From Nocardia suismassiliense (GTDB lineage Bacteria > Actinomycetota > Actinomycetes > Mycobacteriales > Mycobacteriaceae): a DNA stretch of 64,000 nucleotides. Shown here one piece after another: positions 16,148 to 27,700 of the stretch (within the stretch, counting starts at the first letter, position 1; each line of letters starts with the position of its first letter). The notes beneath the pieces were generated by a model. It saw only the letters and a list, made by a program, of their open reading frames with translations, was not told where the DNA came from and did no database searches. Both the position numbers and the translations under genes were made by a program. Where the stretch lies: positions 6,158,053-6,222,052 of the forward strand of contig NZ_LT985361.1 in NCBI RefSeq assembly GCF_900269665.1. The letters are read 5' to 3'.

Positions 16148-16703
16148 CGGCTGGCCGTTTTCCGAACCAGCGGCTGGCCACCTCCTGCCTCAGCGGCGAG
16201 TCGCCCCGGACTTAGCCGCTGGCCACCTCAGGCCCTAGCCGCTGGCCGCCATTCTGGCTCAATAACCAGCCACCTCCGGTCGGTCGCTGACCACGTTCGG
16301 ACTCAGCGACCGACCACCTTCCGGCCCTAGCGACTCGCAGCCTCCGAACTAAGCGGCCAGCCACCCCCGGCCCTACCAGCCTGGCCACCTCCGGTCCTAG
16401 CGACCGACCACGTCCGGCCTCAGCGGCCACCGGCCTTCCGGCCCTAGCGACCTGGCCACCTCTGGGTCCTAGCCGCCGACCACCTGCGGCCTCAGCGGCC
16501 GACCACCTGCGGCCTCAGCGGCCGACTACCTTCGGGCTCAGCGGCCAGCTACCTTCCTGACGCAGCGGCAACCATCCTCCGGCCCCAGCGACTGGCCACC
16601 CTCCGGACTCCAGCGGCCAGCCGCCTTCCGCGCTCAGCGGCCGACCCACCTTCCGAACTCAGCGGCCGACCACCTTCGATCTCAGCGGCTAGCCACCTTT
16701 CGG
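16148..16703. repeat. Tandem array, about 24 units of 22-25 bp
   Basis: Units of the form CTCAGCGGCCGACCACCTTC followed by CGG recur end to end across the whole gap between two convergent genes. The first unit begins at the TAA of the esterase gene (CTAACGGCTGGCC compared with CTAGCGGCTGGCC inside the array). The last unit, CTCAGCGGCTAGCCACCTTT, contains the stop and last codons (KVASR) of the ABC permease gene. Unit length varies by one to three bases, and adjacent units differ by substitutions. Confidence 0.85.
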
Positions 16704-17530
16704 TAGCGGAGCAGCGCCAGCGGTACCGCTACCGCCAAGATGGCGACAGAACAGCCGATGGCGTAGCCGACGCAGTGATCGGCGGCCCAGCCGGTGGCGG
16801 GGGCGAAGGTGGGGGGTGCGTCGTTGTCGAAGAGTTTGCGGCCTGCGGCGGAGACCGCGGTGATCGGGTTCCATTCCGCGATCGTGCGCAGGGGGCCGGG
16901 GAGGGTTTCGGCGGAGATGAAGGCCGAGGAGATGAAGGACAGGGGGAACAGCCAGATGAGGCCTGCGCTCTGCGCCACTTCGACGGTGGGTGACAGCAGG
17001 CCGGTGAGCGCGCCGACCCAGGACATGGCGAAGGCGAACAGCAGGATTACGCCGAAAGCCAGTGCGGCGTCGGCGATTCCGCCGTTGATCCGCCAGCCGA
17101 CCACGTAACCGCAGCCGACCATCACCGCGACGCTGAGCACATTGACGACCAGGTCGGACAGGGTGCGGCCCATCAGCACGGCCAGCCGCGACATCGGCAG
17201 CGTCCGCATCCGATCGATGATGCCCTTCTGCAAGTCACCGGCCAGCCCGACGGTGGTGAAGGCCGCGTTGAAAGCGACTGTCTGCGTGAAGATTCCGGCG
17301 AGCAGGAACTCGCGGTACTGACTGCCGCCCAGCGATGCCCCGAAGATGTAGGCGAACAGGAATACGAACATCAGCGGCTGGATCGTCGCGGTCACCAGCA
17401 ACGTCGGCACCCGCAGGATGGTGAGCAGATTGCGGTAGGCGACGATCGCGCTGTCCCGGAAGATCCGCAGCCGCGGCCCCGAATCGAGCTGCACCGCTGG
17501 CATTTTCGGGGTATCGACCACCGCAGTCAC
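16682..17530 (-). CDS. ABC-2 type exporter permease (DrrB-like)
   Basis: A 282-residue membrane component of a DrrAB-type exporter, with six hydrophobic segments. The family signature is visible as GIIDRMRTLPMSRLAVLMGRTLSDL and LIWLFPLSFISSAFISAETLPGPLRTIAEWNPITA. Its GTG/ATG start overlaps the ATPase gene stop by 4 bp (ATGA). It forms a channel with the ATPase for export of a hydrophobic or peptide product. Position immediately downstream of the NRPS on the same strand makes the NRPS product the most likely cargo. The C-terminal codons lie within the adjoining tandem array. Confidence 0.88.
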   Translation of the reverse strand: MTAVVDTPKMPAVQLDSGPRLRIFRDSAIVAYRNLLTILRVPTLLVTATIQPLMFVFLFAYIFGASLGGSQYREFLLAGIFTQTVAFNAAFTTVGLAGDLQKGIIDRMRTLPMSRLAVLMGRTLSDLVVNVLSVAVMVGCGYVVGWRINGGIADAALAFGVILLFAFAMSWVGALTGLLSPTVEVAQSAGLIWLFPLSFISSAFISAETLPGPLRTIAEWNPITAVSAAGRKLFDNDAPPTFAPATGWAADHCVGYAIGCSVAILAVAVPLALLRYRKVASR

Positions 17531-18522
17531 GACAGAATCTCCTCTTGTACGTCATCGGTTTCTGGCTGGCGGTCGGCCCCGTCTCGGGCCGGCGTGCCGG
17601 TGAGAGAAAGGAATACGTCGTCCAAGCTCGGACGGTGCACGTTGGCGTCCACCACGCACACGCCCGCGTCGTCGAGCCGGCGCAGCGCCTCGACCATGGT
17701 GCGCGAGCCGTCGCCGACCACGATCGACGCCTCGTCGGTGCCCGCCTCGTGACTGGGCTCGCCGATGCCGACCTGCGCGAGCACGGTCAAGGCGGGCTTG
17801 ACGTCCTGACCGGCGGCGAGGGTGATGGTGAGCCGGTCGCCGCCGATGGACATCTTCAACTCGTCCGCAGAACCACGCGCGATCACCCGTCCGCGATCGA
17901 TAACGGTGATCCGGTCCGCGAGCAGATCGGCCTCTTCCAGGTACTGGGTGGTGAGCAGCACGGTGGTGCCGTCGTCGACGAGATCGCCGATGACACGCCA
18001 CATGTCGAGCCTGCCGCGGGGATCGAGTCCGGTGGTCGGTTCGTCGAGCACCACCACCGCGGGCCGGGCGACGAGCGCGCCGGCCAGGTCGAGTCGCCGC
18101 GCCATGCCACCGGAGTAGGTGCCTGCCCGGCGGTGCGCGGCATGGTCCAACCCGAACGCGCTCAACAGTTCTTCAGCGCGGCTGGTGGCTGCACTGTGCG
18201 ACATGCCGTAGAGCCGCGCGACCATGCGCAGGTTCTCGTACCCGGACAGATTCGCGTCGACCGCGGCGTACTGACCGGACAACCCGATCCGCCGCCGTGC
18301 CGCGCCCGGATTGCGCAGCACGTCTACCCCGGCCACCCGCACCGACCCGTTGTCCGGGCGCAGCAGAGTGGTGACGATGCGGACCGTCGTCGTCTTGCCC
18401 GCACCGTTCGGCCCCAGCAGACCCATCACCGTGCCCGCCGGAATCTGCAGGTCGATGTTGTCCAGCACCCGAATCTTGCCGTAGCTCTTGACCAAACCGA
18501 GAACTTCTACCGCCAGACTCAC
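17527..18522 (-). CDS. ABC exporter ATPase (DrrA-like)
   Basis: A 331-residue ATPase. It has Walker A GPNGAGKTTT, signature YSGGMARRLDLA, Walker B VVVLDEPTTGLDP and an H-loop variant TTQYLEEAD, all typical of DrrA drug and polyketide/peptide exporters. A C-terminal extension of about 90 residues ends in the DrrA regulatory motif LDDVFLSLTG. The start is GTG at 18522 with GAGGTGGAG upstream. It forms a translationally coupled pair with the permease and probably belongs to the NRPS transcript. It could provide self-resistance as well as export. Confidence 0.9.
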   Translation of the reverse strand: MSLAVEVLGLVKSYGKIRVLDNIDLQIPAGTVMGLLGPNGAGKTTTVRIVTTLLRPDNGSVRVAGVDVLRNPGAARRRIGLSGQYAAVDANLSGYENLRMVARLYGMSHSAATSRAEELLSAFGLDHAAHRRAGTYSGGMARRLDLAGALVARPAVVVLDEPTTGLDPRGRLDMWRVIGDLVDDGTTVLLTTQYLEEADLLADRITVIDRGRVIARGSADELKMSIGGDRLTITLAAGQDVKPALTVLAQVGIGEPSHEAGTDEASIVVGDGSRTMVEALRRLDDAGVCVVDANVHRPSLDDVFLSLTGTPARDGADRQPETDDVQEEILS

Positions 18523-18540
18523 GACTCCACCTCGCTAGGA

Positions 18541-18755
18541 CTAGACGCACCGTGCCGTCGGCTCCCTCGCTGACGCGCGCTCACGACCCCACCTCGCTGG
18601 CACTCGACCCCGCCGTGCGCCTAAACGCACCACGCCGTCGGCTCCCTCGCTGACACTCGCTCACGACCCCACCCCGCTGGCACTCAACCCCGCCGTGCAC
18701 CTAGACGCACCACGCCTCCGGCTCCCTCGCTGACACTCGCTCACGACTCCCCCCA
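18541..18755. repeat. Tandem 80-bp repeat, 2.7 copies
   Basis: Copies at 18541-18620, 18621-18700 and 18701-18755 (partial) are more than 90% alike and exactly 80 bp long where complete. A further partial match at 18518-18540 covers the start region of the exporter ATPase gene. On the minus strand each copy therefore carries GAGGTGGGGTCGTGAG, a ribosome-binding-site plus GTG look-alike. The array occupies the NRPS-to-exporter gap. Confidence 0.8.
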
Positions 18756-18773
18756 CCATCCAGTCCGGTCTAC

Positions 18774-21700
18774 TCACCTTTGCTTCTCCTTCTTTCGGAT
18801 CCCGATGGCAGGTTTCTCGGATCGTGAGCCGTTCTTCCCCCGCTTCGCATCCCCGTTAACCGGATGCAACCCGTTGGCGGACGGGTGCTCGGGCTCGCCG
18901 TCCAGCCGGCGCCGCAGCACCGGGCCGATCGCGGCGAGCGATTCGGGTGCGGTCATCGCCGAGTGTCTGCACGGGAGTTCGTGGTCGTGGATGTCGCCGG
19001 TGACGAACGGCTGCCAGGCAAGAGCGCGGCGCTCCGGGTCGGCCCGGTTGATCTCGTCCGCGGCGGCGGTGAAGAACAGCAGATCGCCGTCGAAGACGCG
19101 GGGCCGGAAGCTGTGCGCGAGCAGGGTGCCGTTGGTGTAGCCGGCGTAGAGCCGCTCGAGGTGCTCGACGGTGAGCGCCGCGAACGGTCCCGGCCGCGTG
19201 CGCAGCAGCTCCGCCGCGTCGCGCAGGTTCATCGCCGGATCGATCGGTGTGTCGAGCTGATCGCTGCCGAACTCCTCGATGATCTCGGCCACGCTGGGGA
19301 TCGCGTGTTCGAGCCAAGCGTCGGAGAGCCGGTAGCTGTCCATCATCGACAGCAGCGCGACCTGATCACCGGACTCCTGCAACCGCACCGCCACCTCGTG
19401 CGCGATGAGGCCGCCGAGCGACCACCCGAGCAGGTGGTAGGGCCCGATCGGCTGGATCGACTTGATATGTGCCACATACTGTCCCGCGGCCTCGGCGATC
19501 GAGGCGAACCCGTCCTCGCCCGCGACGTGCGGCGCCTGCAACCCGTACACCGGACGGTCCGGCCCGAGGTGCGCGAGCAGCCCCGAGTAGCACCAGGCCA
19601 GCCCGATCGCCGGATGGATGCAGAACAGCGGTGCCGCGGCACCGGTCGGCCGGATCGGCAACACCGGCCCCAGCGCCGCCGCGATACCCGCACCCGAACC
19701 GTCGAGCCGCGCGGCGATGGCCGCCGGAGTCGCTTCGCCGAACATCAGCTGCACAGGCAGGTCCAGGCCGTTCGCCCGCACCTGCGCAACAACTTTGGTG
19801 GCCAGCAGCGAGTTACCGCCGAGCTCGAAGAACCCGTCGTCGGCGCCCACCACTTCCAAACCGAGCACCGCCGCGAACGCCGCACACAGCGCGACCTCCG
19901 TCGGTGTGGCTGGTGCCCGGTACCCCTCGATTGCGGTGAACACCGGTTCCGGCAACGCTTTCCGGTCCAGCTTGCCGACCGGGCTCAGCGGTACCTCGTC
20001 GAGCAGCATGACCGATTGCGGCACCATGTAATTCGGCACCAGCCCGGCGACGTGCTCGGTGAGCTCGACCGCTGTCACCTCGACACCGTTGCGCGCCTTG
20101 ACATACGACACCAGCGCGGTGGTACCCGCGGGCGTGCGATGCCCGATGGTGGTGGCGAACTCCACCGCCTCGTGCCGCGCCAGCGCCGCGTCGATCTCGC
20201 CGAGTTCGATCCGGAAACCGCGGATCTTGACCTGATGATCGGTGCGGCCGACGTACTCGATCTCCCGGCCCGAGCCCGTGCTGCGCCCCGCCGACAGCGA
20301 GGCCTGCCCGGCGCACCAGCGCACGAGATCGCCGGTCCGATACATGCGCTCCCCCGGCTTGCCATACGGATTCGCGACGAACCGCTGCGCCGTGAGCCCC
20401 GGCCGATTCAGGTAACCACGCGCCAGCGCGGCACCGGCCAGATGCAACTCACCGGTGACGCCGACCGGCGCCGGGTGCAGCCGCGTGTCCAGGATGGCCG
20501 CATTGACCCCGCGGATCGGACCACCGATGGTGATCGGCCCACCCGGCGTCAACGGCTGCCCGATCACCGTGACGATGGTCGTCTCGGTGGGCCCGTACAC
20601 GTTGTACAGGTTGCGGTTCGGCGCCCACCGCGTCACCAGGTCCGGCGGCAGCGCCTCGCCGCCGACCAGCACGTGCCGCAGCGAGGTGACCCCGGTCGGG
20701 TCCACCGTGCCCAGCGCCGAGGTGGTGATGAACGCGTGGGTGATCGCCTCCTCGATGAACACCCTGGCCAGGTCTTCCCCGCCGACCACACCGGGCGGCG
20801 TGATCACCAGTGTGGCCGCACCGCCGAGCGCGAACAGCAGATCGAGCATCGCCGCATCGAAGCTCGGCGTCGCGAAATGCAGTACGCGGCAACCCGGTTG
20901 GACCTCGAACCGCTGCGCGGTCTCGGCGGCGAAGTTGGACAGCCCACCGTGGGTGACCACCACGCCCTTCGGGGTGCCGGTGGAACCGGACGTGTAGATC
21001 ACGTAGGCCGGATTGTCCACCCGCAGCGGCGCGGTGCGCTCCGCCGCGGTGATCGGCGCATCCGACGTGTCGAGCACGACGCCGCGGAAGTGCGCGTCGT
21101 CCAGCACGATCCAGTCCACACCGTCGGGCAGCTCGTCCCGATAGTCGCCGAGCGTGATGCCCAGTGCCGCACCAGAATCCGACAGCATGTGCTCGATCCG
21201 ATGCGCCGGGTACAGCGGATCGACGGGCACGAACGCGGCACCGGCCTTCGCCACCGCGAGCACCGTGGCCACCGACTCGACCGACCGCGGAATACCCAGC
21301 GCCACCAGCGTTTCCGGACCGACACCCTGCCGGATGAGCACCCGCGCCAACCGGTTCGTCCACCGGTCGAGCGCGTCGTAGCTCACCTGAGTGTCCTCGG
21401 CGCGCAACGCGATCGCCTTGCGGTCGACGTTCACCGCCGCCTCGAACACCTCCGGGAAGGTGATCGGCCGGTCCGGCTCCGCACCACGAACCGGGGCGAG
21501 CCCGGACCATTCGGCAGGATCCAGCAGCTCCAGATCACCAACGGCGGTAGTCGGATTCGCGGCGACGGCGGCGAGCAGCCTGGTGAGCCGCTTGCCGAGC
21601 CGCAACGCGGTCTGCTCGTCGAACAGATCGCTCGCATAGTTCACCGACAGCGTGATGCCCGCCGGATCCCGTTCCGGCGTCTGTGTTTCGGTGAGCGTGA

Positions 21701-24700
21701 ACTGGAGGTCGAACTTCGCGATACCGGTGTCCACATCGGCCGCCTCGATCCGCAGATCGGGCAGGTCGAGCCCGCGCACCGGCTGGTTCTGCACCGAGAG
21801 CATCACCTGGAACAGCGGGTGATGGGCCTGGGACCGGGCCGGATTCAGCACCTCTACGAGGCGCTCGAACGGCACGTCGGCGTGCGCGAACGCGTCGAGA
21901 TCGGTGTCGCGGACGGTGTGCAGCAGATCGGTGAACCTGGCGTCCGGATCGATCCGGGTGCGCAGCACCAGCGTGTTGACGAACATGCCGATCAGCCCGT
22001 CCAGCGCGGGATGGCCGCGCCCGGCGATGGGCGTGCCGACGGCGATGTCGTCAGTGGCCGTCATCCGGTGCAGCAGCACCGCGAGCGCGGCGTGCAGCAC
22101 CATGAACATGCTGACGTTGTTGCTGGTCGCCACGGTCCGCAAGGCCCGGTGCAGGTTTGCGTCGACCGCGCATTCGACCAGCCCGCCGCGGTAGGACGGC
22201 ACCGGTGGGCGCCGCCGGTCCGCGGGCACGGTCAACAGCTCGGGGCTGCCGTCCAGGGTGCGCCGCCAGTAGTCGAGCTGGCGGCTCAGCACCGAGCCGG
22301 GATCATGCTCGGCACCGAGCGCATCCTGTTGCCACAGTGTGTAATCCGCGTACTGCACCGTGAGCTCGGTCCACTCGGGTGTCCGGCCCGCGCAGGCCGC
22401 CCGGTAGGCGGTCGCCACGTCGAGCGCCAGCGGCTCGAGCGACCAGCCGTCCATCGCGATGTGGTGCACCACCAGCACGAGCACGTGCTCGTCGGACACC
22501 TCTGCCGGGTTCTGCACGCCGGTGTCACCGTAGGGCGAGACCGAGATCAAGGCGGCCCGCATCGGCACCATGCCGGCCAGGTCGAATCCCGGTGCGGCAA
22601 AACGCCGTACGGCATCGTCGACCTCGCCGGGCGTGACCGTCGCGACGAACAGCGTGATCGCGGCGGCGGCCAGATCGAGCACCTGCTGGGCCGGTTCGCC
22701 GTTGGTCTCGGGGAACACGGTGCGCAGCGTCTCGTGGCGGGCCTGCACCGCGTGCAGCGCCATGACCAGCGCGTCCACGTCGAGCTTGCCGTTCATCCGG
22801 AGCACGACCGGCACGTTGTACGCGCCCGCCGTCTGCTCGGCCGCCTCGCCGGATCCGTTGAACCGGTTCAGGAACCACAGCCGACGCTGCGCCGCCGACA
22901 ACGGAACCCGCTCGGGACGATGGCGACGCACCAAAGCCGGACGCGCCTCCGCGCCACCGGGACCCGAGTCGAGCAGTGCCGCCAGCTCGGCCACCCGTGG
23001 CGCGGCGAACACGGTGCGCACCTCGAGCCGGATGTTCGTCGCCGCGGCCAGCCGGGCGACGAGTTGTGTTGCCAGCAGCGAGTTTCCGCCGATATCGAAG
23101 AAGCTGTCGCCGGCCTGCACCGCGTCGACGCCGACCAGCTCCGCCATCACCTCGGCGACCAGCAGCTCCGACGCGGTCTCCGGCGCACGCGACGCGACGT
23201 CCGCGACGAGCCGCGGTTCGGGCAGCGCGGCGGTATCCAGCTTGCCCACCGGGGTCAGCGGAATGTGTTCCAGCACAGTGATACTCGCGGGCACCATGTG
23301 CGACGGCAACAGCGCGCCCACATGGGCGCGCACCGCCTCCACATCCACACCTGCGTGCTCGTCGGAGGGCTGCACGAACGACACGATGCGATCCACGCCC
23401 GCGATCTGCCGCACCTCGGTGTGCGCGAACCGCACGCCGGGATGCTCACCGAGCGCGGCGGTGACCTCGCCGAGCTCGATGCGGAAACCGCGCACCTTCA
23501 CCTGATGGTCGCTGCGGCCGAGATAGCAGAGCTCGCCCGCGTTGTTCCAGCGCACCACGTCACCGGTGCGGTACATCCGCGCGCCGGCTGGGCCGAACGG
23601 ATCGGCGACGAAACGTGTTGCCGTGAGCCCGAATCGGTCGAAGTAACCGCGGGCCACCCCGTGCCCGCCCAGGTACAGATCGCCGGGCACGCCCACCGGC
23701 ACCGGACGCAGCCGCTCGTCGAGGACCAGCGCCCGCGCCCCGCGAACCAGCGTGCCGATGGTGACGGGCCGGTCGGCGGTCAGCGACGCGATGCTCGCGA
23801 CGACCGTCATCTCGGTCGGCCCGTAGCCGTTGAGCATGGCCCGTCCCGGCGCCCAGCGGGCGACCAGATCGGGCGAGCATGCCTCGCCGCCGACCATCAG
23901 CGCACGCAGCTGCGGCAGCGGCCAGCGGTCCCGGTCGATGGTGGACAGCGCGGCCGGGGTCAGGAAGGTGTGCGTGATCCGCTCCCGTTCCAGCAGCGCG
24001 GCCAGCTCGTCGCCGCCGTAGATCCCGGGCGGGCAGATCACCATGGCCGCACCGGAACCCACCGCGAGCAGCAGGTCCAGCACCGCGGCGTCGAAGCTGG
24101 GCGAGGAGAAGTGCAGCGTGCGCGACTCGCGGTCGACCCGCATCCGGTCGCGCAGCTCGTCCGCGAAATTGGACAGCCCCGCGTGGGTGACCGCGACGCC
24201 CTTGGGCTTTCCGGTCGAACCGGAGGTGTAGATCAGGTAGGCCAGATCGTCCACCTCGATGGTGCACAACCGGTCGAGGTCGTCGACCAGCGCGTCGTCG
24301 TGGCTGTCCAGTTCGGCGGCGAAGTCGGGGTCGTCCAGCAGCACCCAGTCGGTCACCGGGCCGTCCGAGGCGGCCGCGTGCAGCTGCTCGGCATGCGCGG
24401 TGACGGTGACGCCGACCCAGCAGCCCGCGTCGGTGAGCATGTGCCGGATCCGGTCCGTCGGATAGGTCGGGTCGACCGGCACGAACGCGGCACCGGTCTT
24501 GACCACCGCGAGCACGGTGAGGACCGACTCGATCGAGCGGGTGAGCCCGAGCGCGACCCGGTCGCCCGAGCCGATATCCCGGGCGATGAGGGCGCGCGCC
24601 AGCCGGTTCGAGCGGCGGTCCACCTCGGCGTAGGTCAGCGTGGTGGTGCCCGACCGCAGGGCGGTGCGATGCGGGTGCATGTGCGCGGTCGCCGTGAAGT

Positions 24701-27700
24701 ACGCGGGCAGCGTGCACTGCGGCATGGTCGCGCCGCCGGTCGCCGGGGCGAACAGCCGCCGCTCCCGCTCGGTGCGAGTGTCGATGTCGCGCACCAGGAC
24801 TCGCGGATCGGCGGTGACCGCCGCGAGCACCCGCAGGAACCGGTCGGCCAGCGTGTGGATCGTCGATTCGTCGAACAGCTCTGCGGCGTAGACGAATTCG
24901 AAAGCCTGACCGGGTTCGCCGGGCCCCGCGTCACAGCCGATGTGGGCGACCCGCAGCTCCAGGTCGAACTTGGCCAGCGCGATGTCGAGTTCCTCGGCGC
25001 GCAGTGCGAGACCGGGCAATTCCAGCGTCGGGACTGGTCCGTCCTGCACGCTCAGCGCCACCTGGAACAGCGGGTGCCGCCCGGAACTGCGTGTCTCGCC
25101 GCCCAACTCCTCCACAATGCGCTCGAACGGAATATCGGCGTGCGCCATCGCGGCCAGCTCGGTGTCCCGATCGGCGCGCAGCAGGCCGGCGAAGGTGCGG
25201 TCCGGGTCGACATCGGAGCGCAGCACCAGCGTGTTCACGAACATGCCGACCAGCTCGTCGAGTTTGGTATCGGTGCGGCCCGCGACCGGCGTGCCGATCA
25301 CGATGTCACGACCGCCGGTTACCGCGCGCAGCAGCACAGCGAGGGCCGAGCGCAGCACCATGAACATGCTGACGCCCTGATCCCGGCCCAATTCGGCGAG
25401 GGCGTGCTGAACCGGTTCCGGCACGGTGAATTTCACCGCGCCCGCCTGCTGGGTCGGTTCCGCGGGCCGCGGCCGGTCGTAGGGCAACGGCAGTTCCGCG
25501 GGCAGATCGGCCAGCGCGGTCCGCCAGTACTCGAGCTGGTTGCCCGCGAGGCTGCCCGGATCGTTCTCGTCGCCGAGGCAGGCGCGCTGCCACAGCCCGA
25601 AGTCGGCGTACTGCACCGGAAGTGGCGCCCAGCCGGGCGCGGAGCCCTCGTGCCTGGCTACGTATGCGGCGGCCAGGTCCCTGGTCAGCGGGCCGAGCGA
25701 CCAGCCGTCGGCGGCGATGTGATGCACCACGATGCCGAGCAGGTAGCGCTCGGAGCCGGTGCGCAGCAACGTCGTTCGCAGTGGGGTGTCGCGGACCAGG
25801 TCGAAGCCGGTGTGCGCGAGGGTGCGCAACGCGGCCACGGCACCGGCGTCGTCGGCGTCGATCGGCTCGACCGTCGGCAGCGCGCGAGCGGTCGGCAGCA
25901 CCGACTGCTGTGCGCCGCCGTTGTCCTCCGGGAACACCGTGCGCAGCACCTCGTGTCGCTCCACCAGGTCGGTGAGCGCGGCACGCAGCGCGGGCACATC
26001 CAAATCACCGGAGATTCGGATAACGAAAGCGATGTTATATGCGCTCGATTCGGGAGAATATCGATTGAGGAACCACAGTCGCTGCTGCGGCAGCGACAAT
26101 GGAATGCGTCCCGGACGCGTGGTCTGCACAGCCAGCGCCAACCGCTGCGTCCGGGGCGCTTCCGTGAGCCGCTCGGCGACACCGGCGACGGTCGGCGCCT
26201 CGAAGATCGCCCGCACCGGCAGGTCGACCCCGAATTCCGCGTGCAGTGCCGCAGCCAGTCGGGTGGCCAGCAGCGAGTTGCCGCCGACATCGAAGAAGCT
26301 GTCCTCCGCGCCGGTGACCGGGCGGCCGAGGATGTCGCCGAACACCGCGGCGACGCGCAACTCCAGCTCGGTGCTCGGCGCGCGGGAGGACCCGATGGCG
26401 GCGAAAACGGGTTCCGGGAACGCCTTTCGGTCCAGCTTGCCCGCCGGGGTGACCGGCAGTTCGTCCAGCACGGTGACCGAGGCGGGCACCATGTATCCGG
26501 GCAACCGCTGACGCGCGGTCTCGATCACCTCCGCCGCCGTCACCGGCTCGTCCGCGGTCACATACGACGCGAGCCGCGGCTGGCCCTGCTCGTCGGTGTG
26601 CACCACGGTGAGCGCGAAGCTCACCCCGGGATGGGCGCGCAGCACGTGGTCGATCTCGCGCAGCTCGATGCGGAAGCCGCGGATCTTGATCTGGTCGTCG
26701 GCGCGGCCGAGGAAGCGCAGCTGCCCGCCCGGCTCGACGACCACCAGGTCGCCGGTGCGGTACATGCGCTCGCCCCGCCTGCCGTGCGGGTTGGCCGGGA
26801 AGCGCTGTGCGGTCAGGCTGTAGCGGCCGTGGTAGCCGCGCGCCAGGCCGGGGCCGGACAGGTACAGCTCGCCCGGCGTCCCCGGTGGCACCGGGTGCAG
26901 TCGGCCGTCCAGCACGAACAACCGCATGCCGCGGATCGGCCTGCCCAGCGGCACCGGGCGGCCCGGCACCAGCGGCCCGGTCGCGGTGGCCGCGACGGTC
27001 GCCTCGGATGGCCCGTACATGTTGTGCATGCGGTGCTCGATCGACCAGGTCTCCACCAGTTCCTCGGCACACGCCTCACCGCCGACGATGACCGCTTCGA
27101 GCTCGTCGAGGCCCTCGGTGGGCACGGTCGCGAGCGCGGCGGGGGTGATGAAGGCGTGGGTGACCCGTTCCGTCCGCAGGAATGCGGCGAGTTCGGCGCC
27201 GCCGTACAGGTCGGCCGGGGCGACGACGATGGTCGCGCCCGCGGCGAACCCGAGCAGCAGCTCCAGCACCGACGCGTCGAAGCTGGGCGACGAGAAGTGC
27301 AGTGTCCGTGCCGAATCCGAGACGCCGAACAGATGCGTCTGCTCGTTCGCCAGCGACGCGAGCCCGGCGTGGGTGATCACCACGGCCTTCGGCGTGCCGG
27401 TCGAGCCCGACGTGTAGATCAGGTACGCCGGATGCACCGTGCACAGCGGGAGATGCCGATCGGCGTCGGTGATCGGCGCGCTGGTGTAGTTCAGGCATTC
27501 TTCGGCCAGCTCCGCGGAGCCGAGCACCAGCCAATCGACCGAGTGCTTACGGTGCTTGCCGCGCGGCGCGGGCCATTCTGGCATGGCCGCAAGGCATTCC
27601 GCGTCGGTGAGGCCGAGCATGGCGCCGGAGTCGCTGATCATGTGCGCGATCCGCTCGCCGGGGTAGCCCGGATCGATCGGCACATAAGCCGCACCGGTTT

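Noticed and set aside
16148..16703. Possible CRISPR array
   Set aside because: Units are contiguous, drifted and without unique spacers; no cas genes are present in the window.
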